Assembly: GCA_003223115.1 (NCBI GenBank)
Contig: QHXW01000049.1
Location: forward strand, 1-51,032
Direction: 5' to 3'
DNA length: 51,032 bases
Source of the DNA: Acidobacteriota bacterium
Lineage (GTDB): Bacteria > Acidobacteriota > Terriglobia > Bryobacterales > Bryobacteraceae
Numbering within the stretch: position 1 is the first letter of the stretch; each line of letters opens with the position of its first letter. Below are positions 37,033 to 43,777 of the stretch, piece by piece. The position numbers and the translations under genes were made by a program. A model generated the notes under the pieces. The model searched no databases, was not told the origin of the DNA, and saw only the letters and a program-made list of their open reading frames with translations.

Positions 37033-37430
37033 CGACGAATGTGAAGTTGTCAGAAATGTGGAGTTGATACACAGAAAGGCTTTAAATCTGGTCCTGGACG
37101 CCGTTCCAACTCCACATTTTTTCGGGCCCGGAGGGATTCCAGCGAAACAAAGACGGTGCGGCCTTTCCTCCCAGCGTGTGCCGACCGGCTTAATACCGAG
37201 ATAGTGATCCCCGGCGGCGCAAACCGGCATTGATATGGGTTCGAGTGGGGATTACAGGCTCACGCGAGCCGCGCGTGCAGCCATTAGCGGCGAGCCAACC
37301 CGGGTTGGACCGTCGCACCGTGGTGATTGCCATACGACCGTTTAAATGTGAAGTTGAAAACCACGGAAGCCCTGATTTTAGGCCATCCAATGGCCCCGAC
37401 TGCACATTACTGACAACTTCACATTAGTCG
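37033..37430. repeat. Gene-free block bounded by 32-bp inverted repeats with an AATGTGRAGTTG motif array
   Basis: The ends 37033-37064 and 37430-37399 (minus strand) match at 29 of 32 positions. Within the block the 12-mer AATGTGAAGTTG or AATGTGGAGTTG occurs at 37038-37049 (+), 37055-37066 (+), 37107-37118 (-), 37345-37356 (+) and 37414-37425 (-). A 10/12 copy is at 37397-37408 (-). At each end two copies are in tandem with a 17-base period. The block lies 230 bp beyond the recombinase remnant and has no plausible gene. It looks like a protein-binding end region of a mobile element or its attachment site. The neighbouring 36806-37010 has nothing recognisable. Confidence 0.75.
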
Positions 37431-37520
37431 ACGATGAGGGCTTCCGGCCTAATCTTCTCGCGTTTATGGAACAAATTGGGGGGGGCGCGACAGGCACTTG
37501 CGCTCCGAGGGAAAACAGCG

Positions 37521-37533
37521 TAAAACCGTTTTA
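37521..37533. promoter_or_regulatory. TAAAAC-C-GTTTTA inverted repeat at a gene start
   Basis: TAAAACCGTTTTA is a perfect 6-bp inverted repeat with one central base, 2 bases ahead of the ATG at 37536. A weaker relative (GTAAAACTGTTTTGA) occurs at 38786-38800. It is placed where a repressor would block translation initiation or transcription. A LexA-like DNA-binding protein is encoded 535 bp downstream. Confidence 0.4.
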
Positions 37534-37535
37534 TC

Positions 37536-37961
37536 ATGGGCAAGACGCCGCAACACCACGGTTGGCCGGAGGCTATGAGGCTCTGCCGGCTCAATCGTAG
37601 CGACGTGGAAATGGCCAAGAGACTTGGCTTTCTGCCCGATGCGCTCATTCGAGCCAGACCCGGTCCGAAGCACAAATGGAAGCTGCCAGTAAACGAGTGG
37701 GTCCGCGAACTGTGCCGAGAGCGCTTCGGCCACGTGCTCGGTCAGAAGCCGCTCCCGGCGCCCGTGCTAGTCGAGCTCGATCAAGAGGCTATGCGCCGGT
37801 TCGAGGAGCAACTCTACTGGGAGGACTATTGGGCACGGAATGAGGACGACACCCGCCCAAAGAAGCGCAAAGGCAGCCAGGCGAAGCCGGCGGAAGCACC
37901 TGGCACCGGCCCGCACCATGTCAGCACCAAAGCATTGGCGATGACGCCGTTCCGTTTCTAG
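37536..37961 (+). CDS. Conserved small protein of unknown function
   Basis: 141 residues from the ATG at 37536; an internal ATG at 37575 has GGAGG only 3 bases upstream and may be the true start. The conserved-looking core is LCRLNRSDVEMAKRLGF, ALIRARPGPKHKWKLPVNEW and RRFEEQLYWEDYWARNEDD, rich in Trp and acidic residues. The C-terminal 35 residues (KKRKGSQAKPAEAPG) are low-complexity. Similar proteins are, from memory, common in acidobacterial accessory regions, with no assigned role. It sits between the repeat block and the LexA-like gene. Confidence 0.6.
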   Translation: MGKTPQHHGWPEAMRLCRLNRSDVEMAKRLGFLPDALIRARPGPKHKWKLPVNEWVRELCRERFGHVLGQKPLPAPVLVELDQEAMRRFEEQLYWEDYWARNEDDTRPKKRKGSQAKPAEAPGTGPHHVSTKALAMTPFRF

Positions 37962-38067
37962 CTAAGCTAGGGGAACTCGCGCCCAACAGAATGGAGGGAC
38001 GTAGCCAGGTCCGTCGAGCCGCTCCGTCGTTTGATGCCGCGACCGGCGGCTTGTGCACTTCTGAGTC

Positions 38068-38628
38068 ATGAGCAAACCAAAGACTCTGCTGGAAGACCTG
38101 TGCGAGCACGCTCTGTCCTGCGGCGCCCAGTCCATTGAAGTGGAATACAAGGATGGCCGTGAGTGGGTCTTTGCACGTAAGGGCGAGACGGCGTTTGGCA
38201 CCGCGAACTTCGAAAGCTCGAGCCGCGATGCCAAGGAATTGCGCGAGAATCTCTATGCCGCCCGGAAGAAGTCGGTCCGGACCGCGATCGGTGGCCGGGT
38301 GTGGATTCTGAAAGTGGGCGTCTACGACAGCTTCGGCGAGGATGCATTCCGGGTTCGCATTGATCCGGCGCCAAAGCTCGATCCGTCGGTCGCGCCGCCG
38401 TTCACGAAGAAACAGGGGCAGTATCTAGCGTTCATTTACAACTACTCGAAGATCCACGGCCGGGCACCCGCGGAATCGGACCTCCAGCGGTACTTTCAGA
38501 CCACGCCGCCGTCCGTTCACCAGATGATCAAGACGCTCGAACTCAGCGGCTTCGTCGAACGAACTCCCGGGCAGGCACGATCCATACGGCTGCTCGTGCG
38601 GCCGGACCGTTTGCCGACGCTGGGGTAG
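38068..38628 (+). CDS. Protein with C-terminal LexA-like winged helix-turn-helix
   Basis: 186 residues. The C-terminal half (about 110-180) resembles the LexA N-terminal DNA-binding domain: FTKKQGQYLAFIYNYSKIHG, then APAESDLQRYFQTTPPSVHQ and KTLELSGFVERTPGQARSIR. LexA has this domain first; here it is last and there is no Ser-Lys protease domain. The N-terminal 100 residues (IEVEYKDGREWVFARKGE, WILKVGVYDSFGEDAFRVRI) are beta-rich and unrecognised. It probably binds DNA as a regulator or an MarR/LexA-like factor of an accessory element. The 314 bp after it (38629-38942) contain no gene I can support. Confidence 0.65.
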   Translation: MSKPKTLLEDLCEHALSCGAQSIEVEYKDGREWVFARKGETAFGTANFESSSRDAKELRENLYAARKKSVRTAIGGRVWILKVGVYDSFGEDAFRVRIDPAPKLDPSVAPPFTKKQGQYLAFIYNYSKIHGRAPAESDLQRYFQTTPPSVHQMIKTLELSGFVERTPGQARSIRLLVRPDRLPTLG

Positions 38629-38942
38629 CGTCGGCGATCCTTCGGATAGTGCTTTGGTATCGCTCGTCGGAGGCAGCCCAAAGCGAGAGGAGAGAACGTC
38701 AAAAATGGACACCAAGATCCGACAGGTATGGGTAACCCACTGTTTCAAAAGGAGTTGTGTATGTGGACGCGGCCCAATCCGCGTAAAACTGTTTTGACTC
38801 GGGCTTTTGGAATATCCGTTTTCGCTCGGATTCCTGTCGCGTACTGCTCCCTGTGAGATTGGGTGGTCACGAGCGCCACTACCGGCTCACGAGCATCCGA
38901 GAGAGTCGTGTCGCCAAACGCCCGGTCGCCGGTGCGCGCCCG

Positions 38943-39332
38943 CTACTTCACCTTCACTTCGCTCATGAGCGCCAGCAGATTGCGGTCGGGATCGCGGAAA
39001 AAGCCCATCCACAGTTCATGGTCCGGCATCCGTACGATCAGGTGTGGCTTGCCCTCGGGAGCGGCTCCGCGGGATACCAGCGTCTCGAATGAACGCTCAA
39101 TGTCATCCACCTTGAAATAGATCACAGAGCTGTAGATCTCTCCTGGTTTTTCAGGCGGCGAAAGCATCAGCCGGACTCCATCGCAGTCAAAAAAAGCCAG
39201 ATTGCCGGCCCGGAACAAGAACGGCAAGCCGAGCGTGTCGCGGTAGAAGCCGATGGCACGGTCGACATCGGTAATCGTGACCGTAATCTGGCCGATCCTG
39301 CCTAAATGCAAATCAGGCGCTGATTGTGTCAT
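38943..39332 (-). CDS. VOC-family protein, glyoxalase-like
   Basis: 129 residues from the ATG at 39332, which has GAGAGGA about 6 bases upstream. The longer frame from 39422 would add a signal-peptide-like stretch (KLWLALLMAGHGAVAQTVV) but has no ribosome binding site, so the two forms are alternatives. VOC features: ITVTITDVDRAIGFYRDTLG, FLFRAGNLAFFDCDGVRLML, FKVDDIERSFETLVSRGA and the final WMGFFRDPDRNLLALMSE (metal/substrate end). It follows the AraC regulator and probably acts on a small molecule that the regulator senses. Confidence 0.85.
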   Translation of the reverse strand: MTQSAPDLHLGRIGQITVTITDVDRAIGFYRDTLGLPFLFRAGNLAFFDCDGVRLMLSPPEKPGEIYSSVIYFKVDDIERSFETLVSRGAAPEGKPHLIVRMPDHELWMGFFRDPDRNLLALMSEVKVK

Positions 39333-39435
39333 CTGTTTTCCTCTCGAAGGAGCTTGGACAACGGTTTGGGCCACGGCGCCGTGACCCGCCATCAGAAGCG
39401 CAAGCCAAAGTTTGATCATCACTGCACATCATGAA

Positions 39436-40362
39436 TCAAACGGCGCTAGAAAACTTTTGAGATCTTGCTTTTTTGCGGCGGAATTCCCGGGGTGACATTC
39501 CCATCCGCGAGCGGAACAACGTGCTGAAGCTGGCTGGATTTTGAAAGCCTGTTTCAAACGAGATCTCGGTCACCGGTTCGTCGGTTTCGCCCAGCAAACG
39601 CACCGCTTTTTCCAGCCTGCGGCGCGTGGCGTACTCATGTGGCGTTTCGCCGAACGCTGTCTTGAAAAGCCGGTGGAAATGAAAGGGAGACAGGCAAGCC
39701 GCGCGCGCAACTTCGTGCAGTTTCAGAGGAGTTCCAAGGCCCGCATCCATCGCAGCCTTACCGCTGTGCAGCCTGCGGAACAACTCTTCGCGCGTGGAGC
39801 GACGCACCGCAGGAAGCTTCGAGATCTCGCGCGGCAACTCCGACCGGAGGCGGGCAAGTTCCAAAGCCAGTTGATAGAAAATTTCGTCGATGCGGTCCTC
39901 GCCGGCGCCGTTGCTGAGGGACTGGCGCATACGGGAGAGCAGCCGTGACATGCTCGAATCTTTGGGCCGCAGTGCGTCGAAGAACCCGACTGAGGGTGCG
40001 TTCTCCGTGAACGGGTCATCGAGCAGGATTTCGGCAGGCCGGGCCAGCGAACTGGACGCATCCTCTACGAAGCCTTTTTCGAAAAATACGCAAAAGGTTT
40101 CCACGGGCTGTTTGGCGTCAATGGTAATGGAATACGGCTGCGCATGATTCAGCACCAGGTAGGAATCGCGGTCCACATCGAACCGCGACCTCCCAACGCG
40201 CCATTCGGCAGCGCCAGACACCATTGATTTGATGGACAGAGGCCCCGGGAATTCACGTACGTGATACTGGCGCCGCCCGCGGCCCCACAACACCGCGTTG
40301 CACGTACCCAGTGTTTCGGCAGGCGGATTAACGTGTGAGGACTCTGCTGGAGCGCGCCGCAT
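39436..40362 (-). CDS. AraC-family transcriptional regulator
   Basis: 308 residues. The N-terminal 190 form a cupin-like sensing domain (SIKSMVSGAAEWRVGRSRFD, QPVETFCVFFEKGF). The C-terminal pair of helix-turn-helix motifs is typical: LHEVARAACLSPFHFHRLF, ETPHEYATRRRLEKAVRLL and VTEISFETGFQNPASFSTLF, ending MSPREFRRKK. Its ATG overlaps the TPR-gene stop by one base (TAATG), and the VOC gene follows, so the three genes probably form one transcript. It likely controls the VOC gene or its own operon in response to a small effector. Confidence 0.9.
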   Translation of the reverse strand: MRRAPAESSHVNPPAETLGTCNAVLWGRGRRQYHVREFPGPLSIKSMVSGAAEWRVGRSRFDVDRDSYLVLNHAQPYSITIDAKQPVETFCVFFEKGFVEDASSSLARPAEILLDDPFTENAPSVGFFDALRPKDSSMSRLLSRMRQSLSNGAGEDRIDEIFYQLALELARLRSELPREISKLPAVRRSTREELFRRLHSGKAAMDAGLGTPLKLHEVARAACLSPFHFHRLFKTAFGETPHEYATRRRLEKAVRLLGETDEPVTEISFETGFQNPASFSTLFRSRMGMSPREFRRKKARSQKFSSAV

Positions 40363-40676
40363 TATCCCAGAATCTCCAGCACCGCTTCCAGCTCGCTGCG
40401 CGTATGGTCATCGCCAATTTGAGTGCTCACTTCAATGCCGCGTCTGTAGGTTTCGCGCGCTTCGTCGAGCCTGCCTAACTTCTCGAGCGCCTGCCCGCCG
40501 TGGTAATACGCCGCGACGTACTTAGGATTTGTCTCGATGAGTTTCCGGTGTTCCTCGACCGCCAACTCGTAATTACCGTCGTTCGCATACGCCATGGCCA
40601 GACCGTAGCGGGCGAAACTATCGCTCGGATTCTGGACCACCATTTCCTTGAGCATTTCCAGACGATTCGCAGGCAT
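40362..40676 (-). CDS. Small tetratricopeptide repeat protein
   Basis: 104 residues from the ATG at 40676 (an upstream ATG at 40703 is possible). It is made of about two and a half TPR motifs: NPSDSFARYGLAMAYANDGN, YELAVEEHRKLIETNPKYVA and AYYHGGQALEKLGRLDEARE. TPRs are protein-contact modules; the partner is unknown. It is divergent from the Cys-rich gene, with the two start regions 20 bases apart, and translationally coupled to the AraC regulator downstream. Confidence 0.8.
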   Translation of the reverse strand: MPANRLEMLKEMVVQNPSDSFARYGLAMAYANDGNYELAVEEHRKLIETNPKYVAAYYHGGQALEKLGRLDEARETYRRGIEVSTQIGDDHTRSELEAVLEILG

Positions 40677-40696
40677 CCCTGTGCTACTATACCTCG

Positions 40697-41107
40697 TTGG
40701 CATGCCCCTATTTCCAGCCTGACAAGCGTTCGCGGCACACCTTGAACCGGATGCCGCTGGGCGATTTGTGGTTGGGCGTGTGCATGGCGGACACGGGAAC
40801 GCCGTTCCGGCCTGATGGGCAGACGCTGAGCGAAGCATGCAATATGGGCTACGCGCGAGGGCGTTGCCCGCGTTTTCCCGTAGCAGCGGCGGCCGACGCG
40901 GTGCGCTTCTGTATCAGCGGAGATTCCGGTGATCTGGTTCAGGTGATGTACGCCATCGAACAAAATCATCATCCACGTGCGCATGGCACTGTGGAATACG
41001 CGCGCTCCTCGGGCACGTTCGGCGCAGGGAAGTTGGATGCCCATCTGGAATGCCAGGCGCGAGCGTACATCGCCAGTTACCTGCGACGCAAGCCGGCCGC
41101 CGCTTGA
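40697..41107 (+). CDS. Conserved cysteine-containing protein of unknown function
   Basis: About 136 residues from a TTG start, which is poorly defined. It has a CPYFQP motif at the very N-terminus and further cysteines in GVCMADTG, EACNMGYARGRCPRFP and RFCISGD. This arrangement (CPYF then C-x(n)-C...GYA..RCxRFP) could bind a metal or iron-sulfur cluster, which is inference. The second half (ISGDSGDLVQVMYAIEQNHH, LECQARAYIASYLRRK) is helical. It ends 2 bp before the thioesterase, so the two are probably co-transcribed. Confidence 0.7.
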   Translation: MACPYFQPDKRSRHTLNRMPLGDLWLGVCMADTGTPFRPDGQTLSEACNMGYARGRCPRFPVAAAADAVRFCISGDSGDLVQVMYAIEQNHHPRAHGTVEYARSSGTFGAGKLDAHLECQARAYIASYLRRKPAAA

Positions 41108-41109
41108 CC

Positions 41110-41601
41110 ATGCAAACTCCACAGGTCCACGGCAAGCCGGTTCGCGCGTCACAATCCGATTATTCTGAGCTGGCGCTTCCGAACGATGCCAACGTGCTGG
41201 GCAATGTACTCGGCGGGAAAGTAATGCATTTGGTTGACCTGGCGGGAGCTATGGCGGCGCTGCGGCATGCCCGCACTCCGGTGGTCACCGCGTCGGTCGA
41301 TTACATGAATTTCCTGCATCCGGTGCACATCGGCCAACTCATCGTCCTACGATCTTCGGTGAACCGGGTCTTTCGGACTTCCATGGAAGTGGGCGTGAAA
41401 GTCTGGGTGGAAGATCTGCTGACCGGTGAACGGCAGCATACCTCGTCGGCATACCTGACCTTCGTTGCCGTTGATACGGCGGGCAACCGGGTACACGTCC
41501 CGGCGGTGATTCCGGAAACGGAAGAGGAAAAGCGCCGTTACGAAGAGGCATTGCGGCGGCGGGAATACAGGCTGGAACTCAGAGAGCGCTCGCATCCGTG
41601 A
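41110..41601 (+). CDS. Hotdog-fold acyl-CoA thioesterase (YciA/BACH-like)
   Basis: 163 residues from the ATG at 41110. Family features: LPNDANVLGNVLGGKVMHLV (the catalytic loop with the Asn and Asp pair), DLAGAMAALRH and the long central helix, then VVTASVDYMNFLHPVHIGQL and the final strand TSSAYLTFVAVD. The acidic Asp in the HLVDLAG segment is the usual catalytic residue. It hydrolyses acyl-CoA esters to free CoA in the cytoplasm. The charged C-terminal helix (PETEEEKRRYEEALRRREYR) is typical. Confidence 0.9.
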   Translation: MQTPQVHGKPVRASQSDYSELALPNDANVLGNVLGGKVMHLVDLAGAMAALRHARTPVVTASVDYMNFLHPVHIGQLIVLRSSVNRVFRTSMEVGVKVWVEDLLTGERQHTSSAYLTFVAVDTAGNRVHVPAVIPETEEEKRRYEEALRRREYRLELRERSHP

Positions 41602-41622
41602 TGCCGATTTTAGCGAGCCTTA

Positions 41623-41934
41623 CTAGGCCTGCTGGTCGTCCTTATACATGTACTTGATATTGGGTTTATAGAGCAGCAGATTCGGTTCGCTATCGCGGTT
41701 TATCTTCAGGCACGTCTTGTCGTACCACTCGATGACGCCCCGCAATGTTTCGCCGTCACGCAGCACAAAAACCATCGGTGTCTTGGACTGCATCTGCTTG
41801 ACGTAATAAAAATTCTCGGCATTGGTCTGGTCGGGTGGAACCGGCTTCTTCTGGTTACTGCGGCGGGGCGCATTCAACTGTTCTTTGATCTCAGTAAAGG
41901 ACGGACGGATGAGTTTTCGATTGGCGGACTCCAC
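41623..41934 (-). CDS. hfq: Hfq-like RNA chaperone with N-terminal extension
   Basis: 103 residues. The Sm core is at about 39-98: ENFYYVKQMQSKTPMVFVLR, then DGETLRGVIEWYDKTCLKI (Sm1) and NLLLYKPNIKYMYK (Sm2, with YKP where E. coli has YKH). The first 38 residues (Lys/Arg/Pro-rich, RRSNQKKPVPPDQ) are an extension not present in standard Hfq. It probably forms a hexameric ring for small-RNA and poly-A binding. It is convergent with the thioesterase gene, 21 bp apart. The interval 41935-42303 beyond its start shows no gene; it probably contains the hfq promoter. Confidence 0.85.
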   Translation of the reverse strand: MESANRKLIRPSFTEIKEQLNAPRRSNQKKPVPPDQTNAENFYYVKQMQSKTPMVFVLRDGETLRGVIEWYDKTCLKINRDSEPNLLLYKPNIKYMYKDDQQA

Positions 41935-42303
41935 AGTATTACCTTCCTTGATCTAAGAATTGAAATCAGATATCGTTGAGCTCAATCCGAGAGCCGAGCG
42001 TTCCGAGGATCGAGATGTCCGACTTGTGATTATTCATATCATAACCAAACGACACCCGCAACCGCTGGACAGGCATGTAGAAAGCGCGGGAAACCGTCAT
42101 TGCGTATCCTGCATGCCGGTCGTGCAAAAACTAGCCTGCTCGCTTCCGCGCAGAGGGCGGAGACTCAGCGACCGGAGTCTTGCGTCTAGTCCGTTGGTGA
42201 TGGGGACGACATTTCCAGGCAGCTCTCGGCTCTTTTTCGTACCTTCGTACGCGAGTTTTGCGCGATCGTGCCGGCCGGCTTGGTTCTCGCCGCACATGGG
42301 TGT

Positions 42304-43391
42304 TCAAGTTGCTGAGATCTGGTTCGCATGGCGATCGTTCGTCGCCTTTTTCTTCTCAGCATTAAGCAGATGCCCGCGCCGGCGCTTCACGACCAACGTA
42401 CGGCCCGGGTCATCCCTGCGATACTGCGTCTCGATTCTTTGCCAGATGGTTTGGATTTCGGAGCGCGCCTGTTCCAGAGAAATCCCGGCCCGCAAGCGGC
42501 CCACTGGGAAAACGGATCGCTTGTTGCGCTCATTACATCCGCCGGGCCCACCGGCAGCGGGGTCCAGAAGTCCCGGCCTCCCAGGGGAAAGTTGAATGTG
42601 GCTGGCATGATTCCGACGACGGTGTAGCGCTCTCCATCGAGCGGAACGCTGCGTCCCAGAATTGAGGCATCTGCCGCGAAGCGACGTTGCCAGAACCGAT
42701 GGCTCAGAACAGGACGCGATTCTGTCTGGGTTCCTGCTCCTCAGGTAAGAACGTCCGGCCCTGCGCCGGTGCTACACCGAGTGTGTTAAAGAATTCAGAA
42801 GTAACACGGACTCCGAGAACCAGTTCAGGCCCGCTCCGGGTGCCAAGGCTCGCGCTCCAATACTGATAGGCGGCCAGTTGCTCGAAATTTTTGGCCTGTG
42901 TTGCCATTCCAGATAAACAGCCGGTGCGAACGATTCGTAGCCGCCGCTTTGGCTACTTTGTTCGCGGACGGAAGCCAGACGATCGAGTTCCGGAAGGAAA
43001 AGAAGCCTGGCCAAGATCACGTATGCAAAAGTGAAGATGGCCGTATTTTATTTACTCCAATGCCCAGAGCTAGCGCCGCCGCCACCATCGTCAACGCGGG
43101 GTACTTGCGCAGCATGCGCAACCCGTAGCGCACGTCTTGCAGCAATTGTTCGAGTGAGGCTCCACGCCAGACGTCGCGGCAAAGTTCCTTCACCACGGCG
43201 ATGTTTCCGAACGAGCGCCGCGTGGCATGGAAAGCCTCGACAGCGGGCAGGCCGGCCTCGATTTGCTCCTGTTCTTCCATTTCCAGGTGCGAGCGCAATT
43301 CACGCTCGAGGTCCTCTTCGCGGGCTTGCCGTGACATGAGCGACTTCAGCCATCTCCGCATAGGCCATCTCCAAAGCTCCCTCGAAAACAA
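42304..43391 (-). pseudogene. Degraded ADOP/MacB-like ABC transporter permease
   Basis: Pieces in several minus-strand frames give one ordered permease. The N-terminal part has LERELRSHLEMEEQEQIEAG and DVRYGLRMLRKYPALTMVAA (43017-43391), typical of acidobacterial duplicated orphan permeases. Next come ELDRLASVREQSSQSGG (42772-43020) and SEFFNTLGVAPAQGRTFLP (42704-42907), then MPATFNFPLGGRDFWTPLPV (42387-42608) and GRLRAGISLEQARSEIQTIW (42304-42504). At least three frameshifts separate them, and the FtsX-like C-terminal membrane half is missing. It belonged to an efflux-type or unknown-substrate ABC permease. The adjacent interval 43392-43777 has no gene I can support. Confidence 0.8.
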
Positions 43392-43777
43392 AATGCCGGA
43401 GCGTTGGAAGAGCTTGGGTTAATGGCCAGGGGCGTAGGTGGCACTGTGCGCAGGCACACAAAGCACAATTCTCCCGTCCCTTGGACCAGGGTGAGCGTAA
43501 CCGTCAACGAATCTCCGGGTACCCCACCAGCGGCGCAAGCGACAGTCTGGAGATTCCAGTCACGCCTCTCTGGGGAGGGCCACGGAGAAGTTAACGTCAG
43601 CTCTGTTAGCATATCGCGATCTGGCACCCATTTTCATGATTCGTGCTGTCGTCAAGACATGGGAAACTAGCTAGATGGTAGACATTCTACTACGAAATGG
43701 ACCAAGACGGCCGCCTGCAGCTCTCGATGGGCCCGAGTGAAAAAACTCGACTTCAGTGAAGCATCGAACGGGGGATT

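Noticed and set aside
37230-37262. tRNA-like GGTTCGAGT sequence
   Set aside because: The flanking bases cannot pair into a T-arm or acceptor stem.
43392-43627. Minus-strand open frame (TLTSPWPSPERRD...) in the interval before the receptor
   Set aside because: It overlaps the start of the permease remnant and has composition like translated intergenic repeats; no start signal.
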